Assembly: GCA_963930775.1 (NCBI GenBank)
Contig: OZ005696.1
Coordinates: 5,952,001 to 6,016,000 of the forward strand
Direction: 5' to 3'
DNA from: Cliona cf. orientalis
Lineage: Eukaryota > Porifera > Demospongiae > Clionaida > Clionaidae
Length of the DNA: 64,000 nucleotides
Shown here: in pieces, positions 22,408 through 34,128 of the stretch
Position numbering within the stretch: position 1 is the first letter of the stretch
Layout of the letters: every line of letters begins with the position of its first letter
Position numbers and translations under genes: made by a program
The notes under the pieces: model-generated
What the model was told of the DNA's origin: nothing
Database searches by the model: none
What the model saw: only the letters and a program-made list of their open reading frames with translations

Positions 22408-22745
22408 GGTACCAGCTAGCCCCTTCATCTCTGTGAGCTGATGCGCATAATTTGACCAGATGCTCTATGCTACCTTAACTGACAGTAATGGTTCCACTTG
22501 GGCACCATGATTTAAAGTTTATCGCCTTGATTTGTACTCTACAATAAATTGTTTTTCTGCTGTGGGCTTTTCTTCCAAATGAGTAGCTGAATTTCATGGG
22601 GGGGATTCATGTACTTTCCTCAAAAGTGAGTCTCGTACATAATTCATGCATCAATAATATTATAGTTTTGCATAAAAGTAGATTGCCATATTTGGGGCCA
22701 CGCCACATTAGAATTTGAGTTATCGGGCCTAATATGCAATGATAC

Positions 22746-22823
22746 TAGCCTCGTCCCCAGTCCACTCCCACATTTTCAATGTTATGATTATTGAAAACGT
22801 GGGAGTGGCCTGGGATGAGGTTA
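22746..22823. mobile_element. 78-bp fold-back element, copy of the 12419 type
   Basis: The arms start TAGCCTCGTCCCCAG and share CACTCCCAC, TTTTCAATGTTA and GGGAGTGGCCTGGG with 12419-12510. The flanking 9-mers CAATGATAC and CAGTATTAT do not match well, so the insertion is old or rearranged. Confidence 0.6.
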
Positions 22824-23160
22824 CAGTATTATCGTGATACTGGTACTTTTCTCTTCCCATACTGGTAGAGCAACCCCATCAGAGTCCTCACCCTAACCCA
22901 AACCTATGTTGCCATCCTAGAGCTATTAAAGCAAGTCGGACTTTCTGTTGCTATTTGACTTACATAATGCATCTTCTAGCCCGTTGCTATGTAGTTACTA
23001 AGGTATACAAGGTACTGTATATGTGATACAGTCCCTCCTTGTAGGGCTCATGTCCATATGTTTACTATTATACAGTTCCTGAGGGCCAGGGCAAACATTC
23101 ATACAGTTCTTGGGGGCTAAAAACATGTTTATTGTATCCATGGAAACAGTGGGCTAGAAA

Positions 23161-23280
23161 ATAGTTATTGACCAATCCCTCGCTTTGTATGCAGTATAGA
23201 AGCACTCATCCCTCGGGCTTTGCCCTCGGGATTTGTGCTTCTATACTGCATACAAACCTCGGGAGTTGGTCAATAACTAT
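23161..23280. repeat. 120-bp inverted repeat hairpin
   Basis: The left arm (ATAGTTATTGACCAA, TTTGTATGCAGTATAGAAGC, CCCTCGGGC) pairs with the right arm over about 57 bp with a few mismatches. No target duplication was seen beyond TA-rich flanks. It is probably a fold-back MITE of another family. Confidence 0.55.
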
Positions 23281-23571
23281 TACATAATATTTTATATAGA
23301 TGCTTACATGACATTGTATATAATTATACGCTGTGTCTACAGTGCCGGTACCGGCACCGCAATTTAAGCGTTATAGTGCTGGTAAGTCCATATAAAATAC
23401 TGTACTGTTACGTAGCCCAAGTCCCCGCCCCCTCCTGCATATGGCAATATAAATTGTACATAAATTTGCCGGCACTCTAGACACTGCAATAATCATATTA
23501 TTACTATACTATGCGCATGGTTAATTTGATCGAAACCTGGGCATAGGCCAAAAGTCTCTTTGTGCACAGAG

Positions 23572-23727
23572 CCACTCTATCAGTGGCATGTCCCTGCCCC
23601 CTACTGCAGGTACTGGTCAGTGGCAGTGCCAGCCTATCTCTGTGTGGGGTTTGTTGTCTTCCTACTGGTCTACAGTGGACTCAACTTCCTACTGGTGCCA
23701 GATATCAATGATCCCAGGAATATCGAG
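23572..23727 (+). pseudogene. Isolated PIG-P exon
   Basis: After GTGCACAG the frame reads YQWHVPAPYCRYWSVAVPAY then a hydrophobic segment ending FLLVPDINDPRNIE at a GTAACA donor. This matches the second half of PIG-P (subunit of the GPI-GlcNAc transferase in the ER membrane), where Y-W-A-V-A-L-P leads into the second membrane helix. Neither the first-helix exon nor the C-terminal exon was found nearby. It is either a gene fragment or a gene with exons I could not recognise. Confidence 0.5.
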
Positions 23728-24118
23728 GTAACATACATACTACTGAATTTGCACCCCCCCCCTCTTCAGCATAATGCTGTATAGCTGAAATTATGGACTC
23801 AACTTCCTACCAACTTATTTTACCTAACTTACTACCATAAGATTTGCAATTAGCAGCCTGATCCCTCCCTCTCCTTGCAGCGTAATGCTATATAGCTGAA
23901 AATTTGCCAAATCTAATGTTGTACAGAACATCATAAATCAATAACACTGTCAAGGCAAGTGGTCACTGCATCATCTGTGTAATCCTTGACGTAGGAACAG
24001 ATACTTTTCGCCAACAAGGCTGGGTGGGGGATCGAATTAGTTCTGTTCCAGCTTCACAGAATTATTTTATACATGACATTAATTGTTACGGCCAGGCGGC
24101 AGAGTAAGGATTGTTATT

Positions 24119-27100
24119 CACATGCAACGACATCGCCGCCTTCCTGAAGAGCATGCTCGCTTCTACTCGGCAGAACTCTCGTTAGCACTCAGCTTCCTCC
24201 ATGAGAGAGGTTATGTACACCCAGACTACAGCTAATTTGTTATTGTATTCCCTTGTATATTATTATTGTTAAGCCCCACTCTATTATACTTGATTCTTTC
24301 ATGTGGGAGTTGGTCAAGTATCCACAGATTTAATGGTAACAGAAAGACTAATGCTGTAAGAAAGTAGGATCAGCCCCTTGGGTGCACCTTTATGGATGCT
24401 CCCTCTGGTACACACATTGATAATAGAATTTACACTCACATGCATGGCCCAACTCACACACACACACTACACACACAAAGGTATCATTACTTTATTGTGA
24501 CCTGAAGCTCGACAATGTTCTCCTGGATCAGGATGGTCACATTAAGGTACCATTTAATTGCGTGGGCGTGAGCGTCAGGAATGGCTAATTCAATTAGCGA
24601 ATCGTGAAGGGGCGTGGCCGAAGAGGCCATACGAGTGCTTTTGGTCGAAGGTGGGCGTGTCCAGAATCGGCCAGGGATGATTATGCGCGTGTAATTAGCG
24701 ACCGGAAGTGGCCCCTGAAGAAAAGGCCGGTAATTGCCCACATCAAAGCAAGATCAAAGCATTCTTTCTTAACTATTAACCGCAACGACTTAAAAATTAT
24801 ACACTAAGTAGAAAAAAAAAGCAAATTTAAATAAATAATCTAATTCATGGGGGGTTTGGGAGTACTTGGGGGGACAATTTTTACATGGGCACGCAGAATG
24901 GGTCGAAACTAGAGATTTGACCGGACAGATTTTTGATTCACGCCTTAGAATTAAAGTTACGGCCCTTTGAAGTTTCCCCATATGTTTGTACAGGGAAGCC
25001 ATGCGTTTGCAATGTTTTCCGCCCACGCGCTACGTGAGGGGCGGGGCCACGCGCGCACATAAATGTGACGACCTTTACCAGATTTGGTCAAAATTGGAGT
25101 AAAGGCTGCCTGCTTGCATTGTATGGCTCTACTAAGCATCCATCTCAACTATGTGGTGGTTTCTGGACAATTTTTTTTCTGCTTAGTGTTCTGGTCTCCT
25201 TGAAAAAAAAAAAAAAGAAAAAAAAAAGCTTATTAGGCCTAATTAAGCATGTGGGCGTGTTCCTGGCACTGTGTGGAGTGTGTGCGTGTGCGTTAATGCA
25301 GGTTTAATTTTATTGCTTCCGATTGGGCGTGGCTTCACGGGCCAGTGCTTGGACATCGGCGCCTGGGACTTGGCCTCGGCGATAGGTGGGCGTGTCCCGG
25401 AAGCGGTGGTGACCTTTGAACCCCGCGAGGAGGCTTTGGGGGCGTGGCAGGAGGTCAAAGGTGAGGCCATGTCTGTTAATGAGGCACTGTACGGCGGTGC
25501 GATCGAGGGGCCCGTACGGCTGGACGGAAGCTGACGATGGTTTGAAGCGGATGTGGTTGCGATGACGTGTTGTTACTCCGCCCACACAGGAAATGAGGTG
25601 AGCTCTTGCGTGGGCGGTGTGGCAGAACGGCCTCCAAGTGTTTGTGTGTGTTTTGGCCTTGAGGAAGCTGTGTGTTTTAATTGGGATTGATTGTGGGCTT
25701 CCGGTGGACATCCGGTGGTTAGTAGGCACTTGATTGAGAATGGTGGTCCTTGGGGAACAGGGTGGGGCTGTTTTGGGCGTGGCCTGGCCCCTCCCTTCCG
25801 GCTCGGCTTCCGGTCCATGGAGGATATTAAATGAACACTTCCGGCTCTAGCAGCCACACCCCTGAGACCTGTGCAATTAAAAGGGCGTGGTTACACAACA
25901 TGCACCTCACTAATGACTTTGATGTGGTTTAGGTGTCATATCCCCCACCTCACGCCCACGCAATTTAATGGTACCTTAAGCTGACTGACTACGGTATGTG
26001 CAAGGAGGGCCTGCACCGAAATGTTCTGGTTATTAAAACCTTTGCAGTGCTACGATAAGTTCAATAACGTTGCCATACTAACAACGTAGCAATGAAACTC
26101 TATGATATTACACACACTACAGTTGCCAAGAAAGCGCCATTTAGTGCATGTAACACTTATATGCCACACGCACACATACATGTGCCCGCACAACCACAGG
26201 TTTCTCTGTGGACTGGTGGGCCTTGGGTGTGCTGTTGTATGAGATGCTGGCAGGGAAGTCTCCATTTGACATTGGAGGCCATGACATGCCAGACCAAAAT
26301 TTTAAGCACAGAAGACTACCTCTTCCAAGGTACAGTGAAACTGAACACGTGTGTAGGGTATAACTCATTGTGTCTGTTATCCCATGACATACTGTGTCTT
26401 CTGGCCCATCAACATTACAGTTGTATACTTGTCTTGCTTTGTGCTACAGTTATTCTTGAAAAGACGGTCCGTATCCCTCGCTCTCTCTCCGTCAAGGCAG
26501 CCCAGGTGCTCAAGGGTTTCCTCAACAAGGTACACGACACACGTACATCTGGGATTTGTCTCATGGTTGATAGACTTATTGGTGCCTATATAGCTATTAT
26601 TATTACGAGTGTGATTTCTTCTTTTCCTCTGCCCACCCACCAATAAACACATAGAACCCGAGTGAGCGTCTTGGCTGCCATCCTCAGACAGGGTTCCAGG
26701 ACATTGTCTCATGCATTCTACAGAACCATTGAGTGGGAACTAGTAAGTCAAACCACAGCGTTATTTATATTACCATGTACAAAGGTTTTTCATGGAATGT
26801 TTGAATTAGGAGCTATACATAAGCTTATACTACAGTTACCTGTTTAATTTTTTTGTTTCAGCTTCGACAGCGACAGATGAACCCTCCCTACAAACCAAGA
26901 ATCGACTCTGACAGAGACCCCTCCAATTTCGACCCTCAATTTGTAGTTGAGCCTCTTGACTTCACCCCTGATGACAGGTGAGACATACACTAGGTATATA
27001 CCCACAGATCCGTACTATAAAAATTCACCCCCTCCCTCCATTTCTCTCTCCCTCTCCCCCCTTCCAGTGATGTTCTTCAAGCCATTGATCAGTCTGAGTT

Positions 27101-27155
27101 TGAGCGTTTTGAGTACGTCAATCCTCTGCTGATGTCCAAGGTGGATGATGTGTGA
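24119..27155 (+). pseudogene. Atypical protein kinase C, copy 2, split by a transposon
   Basis: It begins inside the hinge exon ([20 protein letters not shown]). Next is the catalytic-loop exon DLKLDNVLLDQDGHIK (24481-24545), cut by a TTAA element and resumed after it with LTDYGMCKEGL. Exon 26200-26329 has [20 protein letters not shown]. Exon 26450-26529 has VILEKTVRIPRSLSVKAAQV. Exon 26655-26742 has NPSERLGCHPQTGFQDI. Exon 26862-26977 has NPPYKPRIDSDRDPSNFDPQ (turn-motif region). Exon 27068-27155 ends SEFERFEYVNPLLMS...DDV with TGA. Extra bases near 24490, about 4 extra bases near 26301 and a shift near 26695 break the frame, and the part with the PNYIAPE activation segment is missing. It is not a working kinase as sequenced. 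Confidence 0.85.
24546..25975. mobile_element. TTAA-flanked element in the kinase exon (copy 1, 1430 bp)
   Basis: TTAA is present at 24542-24545 and 25976-25979. The ends are GGTACCATTTAATTGCGTGG and its near-complement. Removing the element with one TTAA restores the codons for GHIKLTDYG, so the target site is exact. TTAA duplication is the hallmark of piggyBac-type transposition, but no piggyBac transposase is present. The body is GC-rich with about ten GGGCGTGG-like boxes. Compared with 50148-51155 it has about 420 extra bp at 24795-25215, next to poly-A tracts. Confidence 0.85.
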
Positions 27156-27856
27156 TGGCTGTGTGGCTCACAGTGACAATCTAGGCTCTCTCCTTTAGAC
27201 TTAATGTGATCAATCATTGCATGTACGACTACATATCATGACATTGTACAAAATTATTGTATTGTTATCAGACAAACCTTGTTGTGGTATACACAGCATT
27301 AGGCACTGCTCTTGATGTTTGTTAAATATCAGATCATTATTTTTTTTATCAAACTAGTTTATTTTCAATTCTATATAGTGAGACATTCTTTCAAAATAAC
27401 CTATTGTACACTGATGTGCACTATTATTATTTTTAGGAATTATTGCCATAAGTAATGTGGATCATGACTGTATATATTACTATGGGAATTCCACACCATG
27501 TTTAGCTGCATGTCCTTTAATTATTGGCTACCTATTCATGGGTATTACACAAAAAAATTGGAAGCATACAGTTCAGAATCAGCATGATACATAATTGTAC
27601 ATTACATTGTGCACAGGAGAACATCAATTCATGCAAGTTGATTATGATATTATACCGATCCACTCGTGCTTTGAGGACGTACGTGGCTCATGTCATTTAG
27701 CAGCAAGCCTACACATAGCATTATAAACTTGTATTATAGCAGCAGATTTATGAGATTTGAGCAAAAAAACTCAACATGAGTACTCAGTCATCACTGTAAA
27801 TTTTCAATTGAAAAAGAATAAAATTTAATGGATATCACAAAAACATTTCAAACATG
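27156..27856. other. Between kinase pseudogene and gene 2
   Basis: The first part matches the 3' flank of the first kinase copy (8696-8900). The rest shows no gene. Exon D of gene 2 ends at 27857, so its polyadenylation signal should lie here; an AATAAA is not obvious on the - strand close to the stop. Confidence 0.4.
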
Positions 27857-28134
27857 TTATTTCAGTGCTTGGACCTGCTCTGCCAGATGTCTGAATCCAA
27901 CAGTGGGGGACTGGAGGGCCTTGACTAATGCTGCTAACGTGGGTTGAGGTTGGTCCATCTTCAGCCAAGTTGTCAACATGGCTCGAAAACAATCGTCAAT
28001 GTCTCTATTGTTCCCTTGAATAACATCCAACGTTCCTGGAGCAATGTCCAGCTCCAGACCGATGTTGTACCACTTTGCTCTAGCATCCCAAGCTACTCTC
28101 TGGACCTTACAAAGATCGTTGATGTCAAGTGAAC
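27857..28134 (-). CDS. C-terminal Death-fold exon D of gene 2
   Basis: The exon is entered in phase 1 after CTTGTAG, reads GSLDINDLCKVQ, then ARAKWYNIGLELDIAPGTLD, DDCFRAMLTTWLKM and LAEQVQALK, and stops at TAA (27857-27859). Length and motifs match 16848-17125. It follows the GTPase exon after a 98-bp intron. A canonical Death domain here would let the GTPase recruit Death-domain partners, which is inferred from the family. Confidence 0.85.
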
Positions 28135-28232
28135 CTACAAGTATTAAAAAATTACTTCACAATCAAGTACTAGTGCATAATTTCCATAAACTACAAAATC
28201 ATATTCTTAATTGATACTATAGTACAATGTAC

Positions 28233-30311
28233 CTGTAGATGTGCTGATGGAGCCTTTTCCAAGCCACAGTCGGTGTTGTTCTGTCATCTCACTGAACACA
28301 CTAGCAGGGTGGGTAGTACAGGTCAAGTGTCCAAGGCTGGAAATGGTAGCAGGGTGCACTGTTGGCTGATGTTTTGAGCAAAGGAAGGCTGTCTTGGGAA
28401 TTGAATTGTTGTAGTTCAATCGTTGTGAAGCTTTGCGGATCCCACTGAGAATTGTCTCCCGAATTACTGGACAGGCTTCTTTACATATTTCAAGTGCTCT
28501 ATCTGGACTAATGTCAGAAGGAAAAGAGATATCGACACGAATAAACGAAGAAAAGGAATCTGTTATTGTAATGAAACCAGGATGATTTCCTGGAATTGTG
28601 AATCGAGCTTGGTTTCGTGACAGCTGCACGGGATTGCCAACTTCCATGAGAAGCTGCCACTTGGCTTCTGTGATAAGAGCAGAAAGAAGAAAGCAGTAGA
28701 CTCCAAGCTTGGGTCCATCTTCACCAAAGTAGAAGAGAAAAGGAGAAGCAATCTGAGAGGATGGGCCAGGTGAGAGACGAGATAAGTCTTCTTCTCGTAA
28801 CAGGCATGACATCAAGTATTTGCCATCACCTACTTCTGCAACAATCAGTAGATGCTTGAAAAGCAAGATCAGGTGGTCTTCTTCGAAAAGCTTTCGGACG
28901 TAGTGAGACTTAAATTGAGAGAGAATATCTCGCGTGATTATGCCACAAAATTTGAACTCTCGGTAACCACGTACACTTCTAGCTGCTCGGATCTGTGTGG
29001 GCTGATTTGCATGCAATGTTAGGCTATGCTCTACCAACTCTGTGATCTTGTCTAGGATGACTTGAGCATTAATGAAGACAACCTCTGGAAGGACCTCACT
29101 ATAATGCATGACAAACTTGTGATCTCGAAGGTATTGTAGTGCATCTTCAAATGATTCTCTTGTAAAGTGGAATTTGGTTGCTTCCTTGAAGCACTCTTCC
29201 TTGCTCAGTATTGCCTTCTTTTGGTACTTTGCAAGTCGTTGGAAAGCCATCTCCAAAGCAAAGTATCGATGTGGGATTCTGACACGTTGGAGCTTCTGCA
29301 ACTCAAGCAACATGAGGTACCTCAAATCAGCAAGGACTGCCTGATCATCATCCCCTGGGCATTTGGCATTGATGGCAAATATCAGCCTTTGTGACTTTTC
29401 ATCACAAAAGAGGACATGATCCTTCATGCTTGGAGGAATGATACTGAACAGCTTTCTTTCTTTTTCTTCTCTGTTTTCACCCTTGCATTCATGCTCACGG
29501 TCCTTATGTGTCCCTATGAAAACAATCTTAGGACACTTGCCTATTTCTGAAGTTGACTGGAGAACTCGCATGCAGTGGCGAAAGGTCTGCAGGTGTGTGA
29601 AAGGAGATTTGAAAGGATTTCCGATGCGTTTCCCATTAGTATAATACTCAATTAGTGGGTAACTATCAAGAGGCTCGTTTAGCTTCACTACGAGCATGCC
29701 GAACATGGTATTGGAGACAAAAACTGGAAGTATTTCATGATACATTGGCTGCCCACCAGAATCACCCATGTCAATCACGTCCTGGTCATCAAGTTGACTA
29801 GCTGCCTTCGATCCAGCTTGAATTCGAACTATAAGTTCTTTCTTAAAGCCGCCATGCTCCTGGTGCACCCCCTTACTACTTGTAGATTCTGCGGGTTTGG
29901 CTTGTTGCTCTGTAGGTAACGGAATGTATACATGAGCAACAACTGTTGCTTGCTGTCTTAGTCTGGTATGTGATGGTGGCAAGTGTAATCGCTTCCCTGT
30001 GCTAGACTCTAGCATACTCTTGGCTGATTCACACAGCATATCAGAGTACTGCTGGTCAGTGATCCTGTTGAAGCAAGTCTCACCGGTTGTCTGCTCGTGG
30101 ACTCCGACCTTACATTGTGCTACAGCCCTCACTGGATTCTTAACACACCCTGTGCTTTGTCGTACGGGTGGAGGCTTCTCCTTGAGGAAAGCGTGAAGAG
30201 CGTGAGTCTTTCCAGACCCTCCAGCCCCCATCAGGAAGGAACTGCCACTGCGGTAGTTCAGCTCACCATCTTTCATGGCTTCATCGAAGTTATACTGTGC
30301 CCTTTCACTCA
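28233..30311 (-). CDS. Roc-COR type GTPase exon of gene 2 (intact)
   Basis: This 2079-nt exon (693 codons) is open throughout and phase 1-1, from TTACAG to GTACAT. It has the P-loop GAGGSGKTH, DMGDSGGQP, GTHKD and the same COR-like region (RIPHRYFALEMAFQR, KEECFKEATKFHFTRESFED, IRAARSVRGYREF) as gene 1. Most of the protein is closely alike, but the linker between the P-loop part and the switch motif differs (TEQQAKPAESTSSKG here), suggesting relaxed or diversifying change there. The C-terminus runs through EMTEQHRLWLGKG into exon D. It should act as a cytosolic GTP-dependent signalling scaffold, by family. Confidence 0.88.
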
Positions 30312-30345
30312 CTGTAACCATGCATGCATGCATGTGCAAAGAGGA

Positions 30346-30993
30346 TACCGTATAGCTCCAAATTTTCGTGGTTCAAAATTTTCGTGAAATTGCTGAACAT
30401 CCCATTACTGAAAATTTTCGTGATAAAAATTTCGTGATCACCACATTTTTTCGTGAATACCACCGCGCCGCAGCACCCGCGCGGACGGTCGACGCGGATA
30501 ATTCACGTTGTAGCTCCGCCCACAATTACACGTGGCTCGGCGGAATGAAACTAGACAAGACTTATATAAGGGCTCTTTCTGCCTTGAGCGCCTTCTGCTG
30601 TCGTCTATTTGGCCATCTCTTCAACGTGGTTGTTGGCGGATTCGATACTGGCAAGACGAAGGAAGTTATTTAGACAAAGATTCTTGCAGATTTGGTAAGC
30701 AACTTTTGCTCATTTTCTGAAAGTAAGCGTACAGAGATTGTTGGCAGCGATTCAATAAGCGTACAGAGTCTGTACATTGTTAGCAGCAATTTTCAGACAG
30801 TTCACACGTTCACTAGACTAGTATTCGATAATCGCACTTACGCACGATCGCGCTTGCGATGTGCCTGTGCACACAGACGGCGTAGCCATGCCCACAATAA
30901 TACTAAATTTCGTGAGGAAAAATTTCGTGATCAGAAGTCAAATCACGAAATTCACGAAAATATTGTGCCACGAAAATTTGGAGCTATACGGTA
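30346..30993. mobile_element. MITE with TACCGTATAGCTCC ends next to gene 2
   Basis: The termini TACCGTATAGCTCCAAATTT and complement are perfect. CGTGAAAATTT-type boxes repeat near both ends. It starts 35 bp upstream of the GTPase exon acceptor in the intron. The interior carries AACTTATATAAGG-like promoter-looking sequence, but no conserved frame. Confidence 0.7.
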
Positions 30994-31079
30994 TTACAAA
31001 TGCATAGGTGTCGGAAGCAATTGAAAGGTGAGGGGCCAAAGACTGTAACTGCACACACAAAAATTTTAGAGCTGATATA

Positions 31080-32510
31080 GTAAAGTATCACAGGTCATGT
31101 GACCGCCGCCATCTTGGTGTACCACGTGGGGGCGTGTCTATGAGAAAACACATTTAATAGAGTGGGGTTGGCATATTTCAGACAGCTAAGAAAAGACAGC
31201 ATTATATCATAGACAAATGACCAGCACTAGATCGTGAGTATGCAACCACAGATAGGCCCAAACACCACCTACTAAACCGTGGCCCCACCTACTTCTGTTC
31301 GTGTAGGGCGTGCGCACATAGTACCGCTGGTTCCGGAGGTATATAGAGCAGACAGTGTTGACCACTACCGGACAAAGGTGGAAAAAAAAATCGCGGCTGT
31401 GGTTATCAATATAATATGATGGCATCAAATGCATCATGAACAACATCCTTCTTACATCCTGCCTTTAGATTTGAAGATTCATCCATTACATGAATACATA
31501 GAGTAATGAAATATATGCATTGTCCAGAAACTACCTCTGAAAGTTCTTTGCAAAAAATCTGGTTTATGCTTATAATAAGGTCAAAAAATTCCGGAAAAAT
31601 TCTAAAAATTCTCCATGTATGCACATACCAAATGAAAAAATAATTTATCAAAAATTGATGCAGCTGTGTCATGGTAATAATATTTATAAATCTTAGCTAC
31701 CATGAAAAAACAGCTTCTGGAAAAAATGCGAAAAAATTGCAACTGTTTAGAGCTAGTCTCGTGCCCAGCCCCTCCTACGCAAAAAGGGAGAAAGGGTCTG
31801 GTGAAAAGAGTCGCACTGCCGTGGCCAATCAGATTGCAGTAGCATAGTCACATCACTATTGGAATGTAATTATCTGCTGCATGCATGTGCCCGACGTATA
31901 GCTATGCGTGCGCATGGTATGGTTTATTTCTTATTTAACGCACACCAAAATGTCAATTATTGCATTCCGGAGGGACACAGTAGTGCGACGCTTTTCACCA
32001 GACCCTTTCTCCCTCTTTGTGTAGGAGGGGCTGGGCACGAGACTAGTTTAGAGCAGTGTTGTGTGCGTGCAGCTTCTGTATGGATGTACACCACAAGAAA
32101 TGAGATATAGCTAGTACTTACATGGCCCCTACCTCATGGCAAATGGTGAAAGATTACGTAATAACATTGGCCGTATAAATGCAATTATGTGCGAGGCATC
32201 CAGTAACTGCCTCCGTCCAAAAATACCCTACCCTACTCAAGATCGACTTTCAGCTGCTCTTTCTGAGAGGATCACTAACCTGCAACCAGTGAAATTATAG
32301 TATGTTGAATAGTTCCAAGTGAATATTATCCTGGGATACTGCTTAGCTATTTTGTAAAAGACAGAGAGACAGAAAGAAGCGCTCTCCAACGGCTGGTGAG
32401 TACAAACGGCCATAAGCGAGTACGGAGGTGGTACACCAAGATGGTGGTGGGCGTGTGTCCGTGTACGGAGATATCCTATTTAATGACGTTATTGCAAAGG
32501 GTCTATAGCC
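31080..32510. repeat. Duplicated region, partly matched at 53330-53800
   Basis: Blocks such as CATCCTGCCTTTAGATTTGA, AGATTCATCC, ACTACCTCTGAAAG, AATCTTAGCTACCAT and CCTCATGGCAA appear in the same order at 53340-53720. Near the outer ends, CATCTTGGTGTACCAC (about 31112) and its complement TGGTACACCAAGATGG (about 32430) are inverted. I see no gene. The 292-bp element at 31754 is absent from the other copy. Confidence 0.55.
31754..32045. mobile_element. 292-bp inverted-repeat element with 9-bp duplication
   Basis: TAGTCTCGTGCCCAGCCCCT and its complement form long terminal repeats of about 65 bp. GTTTAGAGC occurs on both sides (31745-31753 and 32046-32054). The duplicated locus at about 53590 reads straight through (GCTTAGAGTGG). 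It is a longer member of the TAG...CTA fold-back family. A fragment of the arm (GCCCCTCCTACGAAGG) is at about 4730. Confidence 0.8.
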
Positions 32511-34128
32511 ACGCCCACTAATTAACGGGAAATGAGTTTGTGAATAGCACTGAATTTAGTGAGCAAAAGCGGCAGGGATGACTGTAGGGCAGGTAGAAGC
32601 TGCTGGCAACTCGAGTACCGATAAAAGCGGTCAATTTCCAGGCAAAACGTTCATATAGACAGCTTATTGTACGGCATAATCTGTGATCGGTCTGATGAAA
32701 AGTGGGGTGGGGGGGGGCATAGCCCCACCCCGACCCCCCGGGTGCGATGCCCATGACAAACACAAAGGAAAGCTTATCAAATAGCCGTATTGGCCCATGT
32801 TTTACTATTTCGTACATGATGAACATGGAAAGGCCAAGTTACAAGGCTGGCTACACACTACCTACATATGCAAACGTAAAATCTGCCAAGGATATCGCTA
32901 AGAGTTCCACAATATCAAGTATACACCAGTGTAGCTACGTCTATATCTCCCTTGGATCGGTTTACTATCAGGCCTGGGATACCTCTCTAACTCGGTGACT
33001 GTCCAGGTAACAAGATGTCCGAGGCTTTGTTACTCCACATGCATGCATGTACGAGTGATTTGTTTGTCCACCTATCATTGTCACTGTTATCCATATAAAG
33101 CCAGATTTCAAGATGTACATTGGGCTATTCCAATATACCATAAATTTGGAAACTTCTGTAAAAATAATTACGTAGTCGATGTTGGCAACGAAAATTAATC
33201 CTACGAAAATTAGAGCGCACTAGTAACGCTAATGCGATAAGAGGTCGTTCCTACGAAATTTTTTACACGAAAATTTATCATACGAAAGTTTCTTTACACG
33301 AAAATTTCCAGATCTACGGTATAAAGATACACCCCAGTGCTAATTTTGATTTACCCCCTCAGGAAGCCTAATTGACTTCAACCATCAAGAATCAATTAAA
33401 AAGAGGTCTTGACCCCCCCAAAACTCGTTTAAATGTGACAAGATGCAATGGCATTCTTACCCATCAAGATTTCATTAAAAACCTATTTTTACCTGTCAAG
33501 AACTCATTAAAATGGCGTAAATTTAGACCCCTCAGAAGTAATTATGGCTCTTCTGTGGGGGTGTATCACTATTAAATAGAAAAGCCCATTGTACATGTAG
33601 GCATCCTAGGTGACTGACAATCAATCTTCATTTTCGTTCAGTGGAAAATTGTGAATGCTATAAATTGTACTTTTGATCATATTATTATGCTTATTGACTT
33701 CACTTCACAAGCTCAGCATAGGTAAGGGTCGTCAAGTCAGAAAATGGAGACAGGTGGCTACATGTGCTTCATATTATAGTTCACAGGGTTCCTCCCCCCT
33801 CAACGTCAAAATAAAGAGAAAAGAAGGAAAGGAGAGAGAAAAAGAGAGAGAGGTGGTGGGAGAAGGGGCCGGAGCATGTATTCCTTTTCTGCACTGTGGT
33901 GCAAATAATCGTGTTAGCTAATAATTTAAGAGCAGGGTGCATTCAAATCATTAGTTACTCCATGTTCACATTCCAACATCGGTCACAAAAACTGCGGTGC
34001 CAGAGTGGCTGGACCCTCCCTCCCTCATGCTGGTGATGCAATACATCCGGCAATTTCACTCATCGTGTCCCTTTTCCTCTCAATTAATCGTTGATAATAC
34101 TATGTATTTATGGATATCACTGAGGTAT
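32511..34128. other. Stretch without recognised genes
   Basis: AAATTTTCG-rich sequence at about 33130-33323 ends ATCTACGGTA and resembles a decayed TACNGTA MITE. A short purine-rich tract is at 33815-33870. No exon was recognised. Confidence 0.4.
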
